DNA from: Ophiothrix spiculata
Lineage: Eukaryota; Echinodermata; Ophiuroidea; Amphilepidida; Ophiotrichidae
DNA: 34,724 nucleotides
Reading direction: 5' to 3' (one strand)
Assembly (NCBI GenBank): GCA_000969725.1
Contig: JXSR01S065168.1
Shown: positions 10,858-21,660 of the stretch, one piece after another
Layout of the letters: every line of letters begins with the position of its first letter
Numbering within the stretch: the stretch's first letter is position 1
The notes under the pieces: generated by a model
Database searches by the model: none
The model's input: the letters and a program-made list of their open reading frames with translations, nothing else
What the model was told of the DNA's origin: nothing
Position numbers and translations under genes: made by a program

Positions 10858-11580
10858 CACATCCTCACGCAAAACAAAAAGGTTTCTTTTTCAAGCATAT
10901 CAATATCCGCAATGTTGATGCATTGTGGCTGCGTCTTAACTCATAAAATAGTTGTAAATATTCATGCTTAGCCGATGGCTTCACGGAAACTGCACACTCT
11001 CATACTCGCAATACATGAATGAAACACGTCTTTTAATCCTTCAAGCATCACACGTTACTTTTCATTTACGATCTTCTCAGTAACATTCAACTACTATTCT
11101 TCAGGGCAACTTCCATCTCATCGCATCTAATTCGGTTACACGTGTTGATAAAATTGCTCATTGAATAGTTGTGAGTGCTAGATGTCTGATGTCATTGAAT
11201 TAGGGAAGAAAAAGGAATGACAACGGAATTAAGGCAACCTGTCCTTAAGTGGTTTGTTATTAAAAGTAGCTCGTGTATATAATTTTGCCACAAAACGTGG
11301 GATCTAAATTGGACATAACACCGTTCTTAAAACGAATTCAAGTCCGAAGCGCTTAAGATGTTGGCATCATGAAATAAAACAGAACTAGAAACGCGTATTT
11401 CAATAAGATCAGATGATGTTTATTTCATTTCGAACCTGACATGTGTTAATGACAAACTATTAGTATTTTTACCCATGAGGTAGAAAAAAATTCAATGAGC
11501 ATCACTACATTTTCAAAAAGAATAACATAATTGTTCATGTATGGGTTGAGATTAACGTTAAAAGAAAGCATTCCCTAGAT
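10858..11580 (+). repeat. Block A copy 4 followed by block B copy 3 (5' part)
   Basis: A spans about 10858-11190; B starts at 'gtcattgaattagggaagaa' and runs to about 11580. The second half matches 25053-25475 closely, including 'gatgatgtttatttcatttc' and 'gggttgag'. After 11590 the two duplication copies carry unrelated sequence. Confidence 0.8.
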
Positions 11581-11944
11581 TTAGAATATATGAAGAGCTT
11601 GTTTCCAAAACCTCTTACATCCATTTTGGTTAAACTGAGAGAACAAGGACAGTTTATTATGACATTTGTACGTTGTTATTTTGAATCAAGTTTGCATGCA
11701 AATTAAGTATAATGATGTACTTGTTTACAATATTTTGTTTACAGAAGTCAGACTAATGACAATTATTTTTTAAACTAATTACAATATTTCAAACAATGGA
11801 TGTAAGAGGTTTTGTCACCAAACTCAATAATTAATCAATGGACAACAAACAAAATAAATCAATTTCAGAAATTAAGATCATATTTTCAGTGTAAAATGAT
11901 GTAATTTATTAACTAAAACATTCACATCTATGTAGTAACACCTT

Positions 11945-12310
11945 TAAAGTCCAAAACCCACCATTTCCACCGCCCATCCACCCCATCCCCACCATTTAAG
12001 GGTATGCTCAGCTAAAACCGTCCAGAAAGTGCACAAAATGCAATAGCAACAGAGTGGTTCACGCAAATTGCGGCATGTTCACAGGCTTATGATAGGTTCT
12101 ATGTCATATCCCTCCCCCTCCCTCTCCTCCTCCGTTACCCCCTCCCCCACACCCCATTACATACGGTTTCCTTTCCTTACTTGATTATAAAACAATGTAA
12201 TTTAACGGTTTCAGCATAATTTGTAAGTTTTCCTTCGTAAATTTCGCTTATAAATCTTGCTGATATACGAACCCTCCCCATCTCCCACCCCGTTTTCACC
12301 CCACCCCAAT
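11945..12310 (+). repeat. C-rich, polypyrimidine low-complexity tracts
   Basis: Three patches of C- and CT-rich sequence lie near 11951-11998, 12109-12160 and 12268-12307, with few Gs on this strand. The middle patch is almost pure pyrimidine for about 50 bases, a composition that can adopt triplex structure. No gene is seen around it. Confidence 0.75.
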
Positions 12311-12314
12311 CAAA

Positions 12315-12531
12315 CGATTCATTAGTTATGCGACCAGGGTATATTACTGTTATCTCCACGATGACGAAATGCGGTGTGCCAAGATCAGGGGGTACTAATT
12401 GACCAGTGTATTGGATACATTATAAAAGCACAATGCATGCTGTCAAGTATGTAGTTACATGCAGTACTTGTCTAATTCAAATGTTGCGGGAAATGATAAT
12501 TGTGGTTCCCACACACGATTCATTAGTTATG
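12315..12531. repeat. 16-bp direct repeat flanking 185 bp
   Basis: CGATTCATTAGTTATG is exact at 12315-12330 and at 12516-12531. It may be the target-site duplication of a retroposed insert (12331-12515), but the interval has no poly-A tail or clear tRNA head. A simple local duplication is also possible. Confidence 0.55.
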
Positions 12532-13417
12532 GTCCAATAACAACAACAGGCATGGACATAAGAGGTTTTGTCACAAAACTATTTTGGATGTAAGAGGTTT
12601 TGGAAACAAAGTCAATTAACAGATTATAGGCGGTTTTGCAACAAATCGTTATCATTGCTTGGAAGGTACGGTCAAGCACTATATGTTTCAGGTTCAAACT
12701 CAAATTCCATAAAAATGAACCTAAGAGGTTTTAGAATCGGGCTCTTGGATAACTTTTTATATCGAACATAGTGATAATCGAAGAGCCATCTAAAACTCCT
12801 GAGAGAAGTACCGTACACGAGCTAATAACAAACACTTACAGTTACTTCAATTCTGTTCTCCGTCTCTTTCCGGTTTTCCTTAATATTCAATCAGTCACCG
12901 ACTACTCACGCTTACATATTGAACAATTTCATCAAACCCGCAATAAAAAGTTGATGAGTCCCGAAAAGAGTGTAGTAGATTTTTACTGAGATGCTTGTTA
13001 ATAAAAAAGAACTTGTAACGCTTGAAAGTATATAAAAAGACGTGTTTAATTCATGTCATGTGAGAGAAAAAAAAGCCAATTACATCAAATCGAAGCAACA
13101 GCTTGAGTAACGACGCCTTTTTTCGACGACACAGACATTATGCTTAGAATATCGGTTTACATTGTTTAGACATCAATGATAGCACTACTTGAATGAATCA
13201 ACTATATATGAATATCTAGATCTCATAAACCACGAAGACTAAACAAGGGGTGTGAATACACATTAAGGAACAAAAACCTTTAACTTTAGCATCTTTCATA
13301 CTCGTTTCATTACTCAAAGAGAGCGTGGTCTAGTAGATACACTACTAAAATTGAATCCATCGTAAAAAGAACCAGAGAAGATTAAAAGATATCACTAAAT
13401 CACACAAATTACCTTCA

Positions 13418-13960
13418 AGCATCATACGTTCCTTTTTATTTACAATCTTCTTAGTAAATTCCACTTCACTCCTTTGGAAACATAGTCATTAAAATGACAC
13501 CTGTAAACCTCATAGCATGTAAAACGGCGACGTAAAAATGTCAGGGCTTCAAAAACGTTGATGGCCTACGCCACCCCCTCATTCCGTTATACCCTACAAT
13601 TGTTCATCAACGGAATGCAAAAGAGATTACTGTAATGCCCATTGCATTATTATGTGACGGGGAAAAATACTTAAGGAGAGTTACATAGGTGTATTTTAAA
13701 GACATACCTGATTGTTTGCTGTACGGGTGCCATATTCTCTCGTATACTTGCATAACTTGAATGAAACATTGCAAGTTAAGCCTTTAAACCTGCAAGCATT
13801 ACGCGTTACTTTTCATTTATGCTATTTTCAGAAACATTCGGCTCCATACGTTGGGGCAACTTCCGTCTCAACGCATCTATCTAATTCGGTTGTATTTTGC
13901 TGCGGTGTTGAAACCATTACTCACTATTATACCTGTGAGTGTCTGATTCCTCTGAATTAG
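13418..13960 (+). repeat. Divergent A-type and C-type fragments
   Basis: A-like pieces at about 13418-13475 and 13740-13950 keep 'cttgaatgaaaca', 'gcaagcattacgcgttactt', 'acattcggctccatacg' and 'ggggcaacttc'. Between them, 13550-13690 resembles the interior of family C ('gatggcctacgccaccccct', 'gtgacggggaaaaat'). The block matches 27230-27520 plus 28070-28365, where a 533-bp TTAA element splits it. The empty TTAA site here is 13671-13674. The open frames in this block lie in repeat sequence. Confidence 0.7.
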
Positions 13961-14077
13961 GAAAGAAAGAATTGGGAACGGGGATAAAGGAAATATAAAT
14001 ACTTTGTAGCATGTGAATGGTGATTTTAACTTGTCCTGTAAGTTTGAGTCTTCTAGCAATATTTTTGAAACTCAAAA

Positions 14078-14242
14078 ATTCGCAGGGTTGCAACAACCCC
14101 CTACACCCCAACTTTGAAGGGCTACTCTACACCCACCTTAGTTGGTACTCCCTATTTTTCATCAAAATGACAGCAAACGATATAAAACAGGTTATTTACA
14201 TGTCTAGGGTGGGTTTCATCCTTTTCGGTAATTTTGATTTTA
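14078..14242 (+). mobile_element. Family C fragment running into the gap
   Basis: Starts with 'gcagggttgcaacaacccc' and continues through 'caaaatgacagcaaacgata'. It is nearly the same as 28485-28656. It is cut by the run of Ns. Confidence 0.65.
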
Positions 14243-14862
14243 NNNNNNNNNNNNNNNNNNNNNNNNNNNNNNNNNNNNNNNNNNNNNNNNNNNNNNNNNN
14301 NNNNNNNNNNNNNNNNNNNNNNNNNNNNNNNNNNNNNNNNNNNNNNNNNNNNNNNNNNNNNNNNNNNNNNNNNNNNNNNNNNNNNNNNNNNNNNNNNNNN
14401 NNNNNNNNNNNNNNNNNNNNNNNNNNNNNNNNNNNNNNNNNNNNNNNNNNNNNNNNNNNNNNNNNNNNNNNNNNNNNNNNNNNNNNNNNNNNNNNNNNNN
14501 NNNNNNNNNNNNNNNNNNNNNNNNNNNNNNNNNNNNNNNNNNNNNNNNNNNNNNNNNNNNNNNNNNNNNNNNNNNNNNNNNNNNNNNNNNNNNNNNNNNN
14601 NNNNNNNNNNNNNNNNNNNNNNNNNNNNNNNNNNNNNNNNNNNNNNNNNNNNNNNNNNNNNNNNNNNNNNNNNNNNNNNNNNNNNNNNNNNNNNNNNNNN
14701 NNNNNNNNNNNNNNNNNNNNNNNNNNNNNNNNNNNNNNNNNNNNNNNNNNNNNNNNNNNNNNNNNNNNNNNNNNNNNNNNNNNNNNNNNNNNNNNNNNNN
14801 NNNNNNNNNNNNNNNNNNNNNNNNNNNNNNNNNNNNNNNNNNNNNNNNNNNNNNNNNNNNNN
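14243..14862. other. Assembly gap, 620 Ns
   Basis: Unknown sequence. Flank alignment to the second segment copy places this gap opposite about 28656-29282 (roughly 626 bases), so the gap length looks realistic. The counterpart contains a 103-bp inverted repeat. Any translation across it is meaningless. Confidence 0.99.
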
Positions 14863-14905
14863 TTTCTTAAATAATTTATTATTTTATTTCTGTTCAGAAA
14901 ACCGT

Positions 14906-15376
14906 GGACTTAACACGTTTTGACACAAAATAGGCACATTTGCATATTTAATTTTTGGAATAAAACACCATCAGTCACGCGTTGATCGGGTTGAACTTAA
15001 CACGTTTTGGCAAAACGTTTTGCATACATTTATGATTATTACTACATGTAGATATGTTAAGTTAGAAACTACACATTTCTAATAATATCTCAATTTTGAA
15101 GGTGGGTGGACTTAACACGGTTTCGAAATCAGCTCTTCAAAATAATTTTGATGACAAAAATCATTAGGGTTATTAATAATGATGAATTTAAAATAAAAGT
15201 GTAATTTTTTTCCCGAACTTAACATGGTTTTGAAAACAGCTCTTCAAAATAATTCTGATGACACAAATCATTAGGGTTATTAATATTGATGAATTTAAAA
15301 TAAAAGTGTGATATTTTCCCGAACTTAACACAATTTTGAAATATGCTCTTCAAAAAAAAAAGTGTGATTTTCCCCC
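14906..15376 (+). repeat. GGACTTAACACG motif array with 107-bp minisatellite
   Basis: The motif G(G/A)ACTTAACACGGTTTTGAA or a close variant starts at 14906, 14993, 15108, 15215 and 15321. The last three are spaced 107 and 106 bp. They form two and a half tandem units sharing AGCTCTTCAAAATAAT, then 'atgac', 'aaatcattagggttatta', 'gatgaatttaaaataaaagt' and CCC. The second segment copy has only one such unit (29514). Confidence 0.85.
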
Positions 15377-15589
15377 ATTTATATATATCTTAAGCTCTGT
15401 AAACTGAAAATACATGTATCTTAAAAAAATGTTTACACAAAACAAATAATTTGTTCGTACATGTATACTTGAACGATGTAGAATAGTTAAAAGTAAAACA
15501 AAAAAATAATGTTTTACTACGACAGAATGTAACAAGAGAAAGTGTTAAAACTTTTTTCTAGAGATTTTTTTTTTCTTCACAAATACTAG

Positions 15590-15976
15590 AGATGTTTCTG
15601 CCTGGTGCCCCTTGAACTTCTCACTGTGGAGGTTTTAATATTGAACGAAAATATTGCAGATATAGTTTTCTTCGAAATCTTGCATGAACATGCCAGAACG
15701 TGTGAGCGTACAATGCAAAACTGGGCCAAGCCATATTATTTACGATTTCAATATCTGTTTGAGATTTTGTGACATTTTGTCAATATATCTCATTCATATT
15801 TGACCGATGTTTTACATATTTTCATGTTTGGACATGGATTAGCTGTGTTCATCGTATTTTTCATATTCAAGCACATGTACTGCATTGCTGGAGATAATAT
15901 TTTCTACCATGCGCTAGGGATAACCTTTCAAATAGGTTTTACCCCCAATGTGTCATGCAACATGTTAACCTCCTAA
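15590..15976 (+). pseudogene. Exon-like frame with one internal TGA, copy 1
   Basis: After a pyrimidine-rich tract and AATACTAG (AG at 15588-15589), a frame runs 128 codons to TAA (15974-15976), interrupted only by TGA at codon 61 (15770-15772). The paralogue at 29832-30224 keeps the acceptor, phase, TGA and frame. Through codon 94 I count 15 differences in 282 bases: 9 at third positions, 4 at first and 2 at second. Codons 76-93 encode a hydrophobic stretch, HIFMFGHGLAVFIVFFIF. It could be the terminal exon of a decayed membrane-protein gene. The layout (charged helix, Trp, then a membrane helix near the C terminus) loosely recalls the end of ionotropic glutamate-type receptors, but this is a guess. 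The TGA could mark a pseudogene or lie in a short intron. Confidence 0.4.
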
Positions 15977-16456
15977 ATGGATATGGGAAAAGCACCATAT
16001 TATGTGAATCACCGGCTCAACATCCTCCGACCCCGCATTCTGCAACGTTTTAATTAATTAACACATTAATTCATCCAAATTAAAAACCAAATTAGCTAAA
16101 CATATATTTTCATTTTATTAAAACATATATATTTATCTCTCATATGACAACAAATTTACTAATGTATGACATAAAATAAGGGAATTACGACATGAAAAGC
16201 ATAGTGCAGTAAGAGTATGTGTTACTGCACCTCTTTATTATATCACCCAATATATAACCCACAACCTTACATGCGAACTACCTTGCTATTTATTCATCAA
16301 AATAAGTTGTAATGGACTCGATGAAACTTCCTGAGAATAGTTGATATGTATGTGCAACTTCTTAACACCTTACGGTGTTTAATGCCTGTTTCTTATTTTC
16401 TTTCATCAAAGTCTGTTAATACATATTTATTGTAGACTTTTCGAGACCAAATGTCT

Positions 16457-16589
16457 AAGGAACCGTTTCAAAACTCAGCCGTCGGTTTTCTGACGGTTCT
16501 GGACGATTCTTTATTATTCCGGTTGAACCGGTCAAAACCGCCAAGATTGTTGCCAGGCAACCGCCGATTGAGTTTTGAAGCGAACCCTT
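16457..16589. mobile_element. 133-bp MITE with about 30-bp inverted ends
   Basis: The left end AAGGAACCGTTTCAAAACTC and the complement of the right end, AAGGGTTCGCTTCAAAACTC, agree at 16 of 20 positions and continue to about 31 bases. The flanks give a TA on each side, suggesting a Tc1/mariner-type target if the element starts at AGG. The interior contains 'ggttgaaccggtcaaaaccg'. No coding capacity. Confidence 0.75.
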
Positions 16590-17049
16590 AACTATAGATA
16601 TCAAGCAGAAAGATGTAAAGCATATGTTCTATCATCTTTAGCTTTAGTATTATCAGTGCAGTAAATTATATAGATCACAATTCGACGTTAGCGTCAAAAT
16701 GTCTACATTGTTTTTTTTTTTAAATTTGACAATACCAATTCCAATTTATATGGAAGTCTGTGACTTTTTCAATTGTTTATGCCTAGCTAATTTCCTCTAT
16801 CACAATAAAATGACACTTTAAACACGGAAACAAGTTATATCGTTACATATAACGAATACTTTTACGATTTCCACAAATGTGGAATATTAAACCAATGAAT
16901 GCATGATAGTTTCCCGAGCTTTAGGACAAGTTTAAGTGCCAATAAAAGTCAAGAACTGAGAACTAGTACAACGTTTGGACATCCCTGTCCCGCAGACAAA
17001 ACTTTTAAATATGTTTCCAAGACTTAAATGATATCGAAATATTTGTTAA

Positions 17050-17935
17050 TCAAAGGAATGTGAAATCATCCAACACTGTAAAATTTCAACTTAATCTGAA
17101 AGTGACAGGAAAACACCGGTAAAACATTTTCTGGGCAGTCTGTAAAATTAAACGGGAAATACATGAAATCAAATCAATATGTGGTAAAATTATTCAATGA
17201 TTTTAATAGTCGATGAAAAAAAAAACAATCACGGGCCATCCAGGATCTGAAGCGAGGGAGCTGAATTACAAGCGCTGCGCTAAATCAACTGGCTAACCAG
17301 TCTGACGAGTATGGTTTATTCTACTTGGATACTTTCGCTCCTCTATAGACCACTCCTTTATGTGCCAGCGTTAAGTTGGAAAGAGGCCAGTGTTCTGAAG
17401 ATATTTTACCGTAAATACCGTTCTGCGTTTTCAGTTTCAGAATTTCAACCAAACTTCACAAAAACGTTTGTCCAACCAATGTCTATCCATATTTGTTTGG
17501 TCTTTACTTTTTACTGGCGTCTTTTTGGCCCAATATAAATACACAATGACTCGAATCAAGAGACCAAACTTTGTAAAAAAATGATATAACCCAATTACAA
17601 TACAAGCAATTTTAATATAACTTAGTAGGAATATTGTCTGACCAATTACTATCTATGAATTACTTTTACTAGGTTAATTCCTCGCTTCTATATAATTTTT
17701 AGCGTTCTTTCGACATATAATATAATTTTTATGCAGGCAAAAACAACTGGTAACCCCCCAAGACGTAAGCAACCAAAAAGTAACAGATAGATATTCAATG
17801 ATCAGACAAATAATCCTATAGTAAGTTTGTTTGAAATTGTGTATATCGTAGTCGAGTTACAGTGATTTTAGATAGATTGCAATATACCAAGAACCACAGC
17901 TATGAGCTTTTTTTTTTAAATTATATCTCTGATAT
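17050..17935. other. Insertion present only in segment copy 1
   Basis: The flanks near 17040 and 17940 are contiguous in the second copy (near 33970-34025), so about 885 bases were gained here or lost there. The insert contains a tRNA-like stretch (17230-17310) and otherwise AT-rich sequence. A GATATC at each edge (near 17032 and 17931) might be a target duplication. The open frame 17311-17538 lies inside and is unrecognised. Confidence 0.55.
17230..17310 (-). other. tRNA-derived relic (SINE head?), tRNA-Thr-like
   Basis: On the minus strand the order is 'ttagccagttgatttagcgc' (A-box-like), 'gcgcttgtaattcagc' (an anticodon-arm-like stretch with TGT in the loop) and 'cgcttcagatcctgg' (a weak B box, expected GGTTCGANNCC). 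Length and spacing fit a tRNA, but the acceptor stem and T arm are degenerate. It is most likely a SINE head or tRNA pseudogene rather than a working tRNA. Confidence 0.35.
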
Positions 17936-18142
17936 CATTCTTGACAGGAACAGTAAATTTAATTTAGGGAAAAAATGTTCCAAGTACCTACTTCATACCT
18001 CTCGAATAAAACATTAAGCATTTTGGGAAAACATCATTGGATAAAATTTGTAAAACTCACATTTTGGGTTTTCCGTATTTAACATCTGACTGTAGATTGA
18101 ACCAGGTCTTTAAGGAACTGTTAATTCGAAGCAACACAGTCA

Positions 18143-18161
18143 GTCTGTCTGTCTGTCTGTT
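18143..18161 (+). repeat. (GTCT)n microsatellite
   Basis: About four to five GTCT units. The paralogous site at 34208-34219 has fewer units, showing length change since duplication. Confidence 0.85.
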
Positions 18162-18782
18162 TATCTAATGAATAAAACAATAGGCAGAAGATATAGGATT
18201 TCTTTATAAACGTATTGTCTTAATTACTTCTTTGGACTGTTATCGTTGTGTTTCCTATGCTTAAAAGGTACGGTTACACGTTTAGCCTAGATATGCAACA
18301 TGTTTATCCAGTGAATTAAGACGAAATTAAATACTATGCATAATTAAATAACGGATACTTGCTTCTCGATCGGAAAAACTGAATTGTTTACATGTATGAA
18401 TTAATTTATAACATGTTTACTCAATGTTCATGTTGTAAATGTGGCAAACTCGAAACAGAGTATTACATTTTTTATGGCTAATGAAAAATGTTGATGGCAC
18501 ATGAAAATCAAATGTTGCTGAAATTATTTTTCAACTAAATATACCAATAATAGAAGTGCCCGACTGTCATGTGTGCGTGGTCTATGTGATTAATTGAGAG
18601 CTGAGTAATAATAAAGCAACTTGACTATTTGCACATTTAAACATATTATAATTATTTTCTCGAGTTTCTAAATGTGGAGCTTTTAATTAATAATTATGTT
18701 GAATTGTGTTAACATTGCATGATTATGATAAGTATTGTTGAAAAAAACAGCTCATTCGATGTAAACAGGTCCTTTATGTATA

Positions 18783-18923
18783 CTTTGATCAACACTAAAT
18801 AGGCGTGAATTATGAGGCTTTCTTCGTCTGCAAGTAAACAAACTCCCGATGTGCTGCGTCTCTTGCAGTTGTCTGTGTCAATTCACGATGTGAAGAGGCC
18901 CGCCTATTTGGTGTTGATCAAAG
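18783..18923. mobile_element. 141-bp TA-flanked MITE
   Basis: The ends CTTTGATCAACACTAAATAG and, in complement, CTTTGATCAACACCAAATAG differ at one of 20 bases. TA sits on each side (18781-18782 and 18924-18925). This is a Tc1/mariner-type signature. The GC-richer centre is unrelated to the flanks and has no frame. Confidence 0.85.
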
Positions 18924-18929
18924 TATTAT

Positions 18930-21040
18930 TATATATTAATTAATACTAAGAGTTCAAGGGAGTTAGACGAATTAGCATTTTAAATATAAATATTTGCGTT
19001 CCTTATATTGTTAATCCCGAATGATGTAATATTTTGATTGTCGAACTTCGCGACACGTTTCTGTTAGTGGAAACAACAGTACGCTTGTTATTTTTTTCCA
19101 GAAATGTAATTGATCTCAAATAGTGCAAAAATTTGTGAGCTACCTTTATTGAGAAAAGAGTTGTAGGAAAATCAGTTTTCTCGTTTTTGAAGGGGAATGT
19201 TTTTGCTAAAGCAAATAATGTTAATTATAAAGGGTTATTGACCTTCGGTTTGATACAATGTTCTTAATATTTGCTGAGAGTTGGTCATTGTTTTATTTTA
19301 AGCGGAAGAGGTATTTTTTGTCTGCATGGGTACCCATTGACTTCATTTGTTTAATACCTTTTTCACTTGTTTCTGCGTATGAGGAATGTCCTTAAATAAA
19401 GCACATATGCCTTGAAAAAAGATTTTCAAACTTTATCTGACCAACTTGGTGCTATCTTTGGAGACAAACAAATCCATGGAAACAATTGCAAAATTACTGA
19501 GAAGCAGAAATTACAATCATGTTCGAACTGTTCGGTAAAGAGAAAAGGACAATGTTGTAATACATAGATCAACACCATTTCGGTATCTGTCGGATGCTTC
19601 GTGAATTATGTGAGTTCCGTTCGTAGAATATCGGTAAAGCCGGTAACGACAGTGGCCTGGTTTTGATCAATGTTGGATGAGTGTTCATATCCTGATGTCT
19701 GTTACACTTATATAGACTATTGAGTAATTGACAACCAATTCATGGAATATTGTTTTGATTTGAATGTGATGGCTTACCCCTAAAGGGGGTACTTTGCAGA
19801 TGATATCAATTTTGATTTTTTCATTTCATCTGTTGCGGCATTTTCTAAGCTAAACAATGACGCTTACTTGTTAAAAGTTATCAAGGCGATCAAATTATAC
19901 AACAGAAAATCTGCTGGAAATTCGTATTTTCTTATTTATTTTTTGCGGCCTATTTTCAGCTGTTTCTTGAAAAGTGTTATGTCGCAAAGCCTCCCCTCCC
20001 CCCCTTGCGGGGTGAGTAATCACGTATGTACATTCAATAATTTGAGATTCATATTATATAATGCATGGTATATACATAAATTACAACAAACAAGAAAGAT
20101 AACAGAAGAAGACAGTTGCGAAATATTGATAGATGGAATTGGAAAAAGAGACAGGTAATATTTAACAATTTGATGCAATATAAAGTAGGACTTTTAGACA
20201 GTGCGCTTCGAAAATCACTTGTTGTTTGTCAGGTGATGTTGGACATAGAGGGTAAGGACATGGGATAGAAAACTAGTAAAGTAACATCACTATCGACTAA
20301 ACCGTGGCTAATAATGATAATAAAGGTTATAATAAAGATGCACATTCAACACCCACAACAACGCCTGTGTTTCGTTGTGTGGTGTTGCCATTCAATGTCC
20401 GTGTCTTTTTGGAATCAAATAAATGTTGTTAACAACTTGCATGAACATGTAATAAAAACCTTTCGTTTTATATTAAACATATTAATTTAGATTGAGATAA
20501 ACATCCGGTAAAAGGGTTTCTTTTTTTTCTTTTTACATTTCAAATATTCATTCACTCCATTTCAGCCACCGGTATTGGCACATAACACATGCCGTTAATG
20601 GTATGATGTGTTTTAAATTCATTTTGACATATAAAATATGACAAGATCATTCACCAATGGTGAGAATATCGATGTTACAAAAACATTCCTGATCATGTCT
20701 GACCCCTACAACAATAAAATTACTGGCAAGCTACAGGCATATCAACACTTATGCATTATTGATCTTGGCAGGCATTCTAGAACATGTCTCCGGCAATCAT
20801 ACGTTCATATGTTGGCTTCGCATTGTCGATAGAATGTTTATAGAATGTCCATATTACTTGAACCGTCATTTCTTATGCAAGTAACATGTGATTTTTTCCC
20901 CCTTGTTGTTCTGATAGTTGTACAACTCCACAAAACTCATGGTCCTAATTGATTGAATTTGTTTGGTTCTTTTCAACTTGACAATTAAAATACAAATATA
21001 AAAACAGTTAACAGTAGTATGACACATGATACATTCAAAT
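18930..21040. other. No gene or repeat recognised
   Basis: AT-rich sequence between the two large duplicated segments. I found only an imperfect small hairpin at 20347-20387 (CAACACC...GGTGTTG). The open frames 19868-20158 and 20638-20832 have no family resemblance, and the first has no ATG start. Confidence 0.6.
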
Positions 21041-21044
21041 TTTA

Positions 21045-21660
21045 TTTATGTAGCAATTGTAACATCTATGTATGTTACAATGATAGCTATAAGCACATTT
21101 TAATTTCAAGTTGCATTGCTTATTATACATCTTTCTTAAATATCTTTGGATATCATTATGTAATTGCATGGCAATATCTCTAAGTTTATAATATTAAAAA
21201 AAAAACGATCTTCATAGATTGTCACAGACGACAAATCAATATTTAGTTTAAAAATTGCTATCGAATAAATTAAATACGAAATCACGAAGATCATGTTTTT
21301 AATTGCAAAACAGATTTTTCCTCCTTTTTCAGCACATTTAGAGTAAACTTGATAATAATAATACCCTTGTGGCATTTTGAAGTTGGTAAAAGGATATTTC
21401 CCGTAAGAATTAGTTTAGTCGGCATACTTTTTTCTTTGACTTATTCAATTTTGATTGATTATCTGTAAATGTTAAGTTATGCAGTAAAAGTATATTGTAA
21501 CTGTTATTTGGCAGAGAAGGATATCTGTATCTTGAGGGAAAAATTCTTGCATCTTCGTTAATTGTTTTCAATCAAAAACAATATGTTAATAAAGTTGCAT
21601 TGATCCAAAGTTCATTTAACAATAATTATCCACTCGTGACAGTTGACATTTTAAAGTATG
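21045..21660 (+). repeat. Block E, copy 2
   Basis: Counterpart of 5608-6020. Homology is clear to about 21520 and again around 'gttgacattttaaagtatga' (21640-21660). It leads into the reverse-transcriptase relic. Confidence 0.7.

Larger units (their letters stand above)
11598..12734. repeat. TAAGAGGTTTTG motif repeats with 1-kb inverted arms
   Basis: Motif GGATGTAAGAGGTTTTG occurs at 11605-11622 (minus), 11798-11814, 12554-12570 (GGACAT variant), 12586-12602, 12622-12638 (degenerate) and 12718-12734 (degenerate). The minus copy and the 12586 copy share a 25-base match extending into GGAAACAA, forming inverted arms about 980 bp apart. Three plus copies are spaced 32-36 bp. The minus copy also matches the 15108 array unit through AGCTCTTCA (25 of 34 positions). 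The open frames 12568-12771 and 12771-12989 fall here, but I see no family resemblance in them. Confidence 0.7.
9690..18690 (+). repeat. Large segmental duplication, copy 1 (core part)
   Basis: The order of sequence here reappears at 22385-34724: P, A, B, A, B, a tail near 12950-13400, A-like and C-like pieces, the GGACTTAACACG array, an exon-like segment (15590) and the unique tail 16780-18680. Anchor pairs include 9690/22385, 12990/26065, 13300/27115, 15590/29832, 16781/33690 and 18119/34190. The offset ranges from about 12.7 to 17 kb because each copy carries different insertions. Blocks E, P, A and B further left (5608-9240) extend the relationship. Confidence 0.85.

Noticed and set aside
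12568-12989. Two short adjacent plus-strand frames with recurring basic/aromatic residues
   Set aside because: The recurring residues are translations of the GGATGTAAGAGGTTTTG motif. Other frames give equally repetitive peptides, so the repeat is at DNA level.
14017-14923. Long frames across 14243-14862
   Set aside because: They consist mostly of N bases and carry no information.
17230-17310. A functional tRNA gene
   Set aside because: The acceptor stem and T arm do not pair well and the B box is weak, so it is listed as a relic only.
20347-20387. Small imperfect hairpin CAACACC...GGTGTTG
   Set aside because: Several mismatches and no context; similar hairpins are expected by chance in a window of this size.
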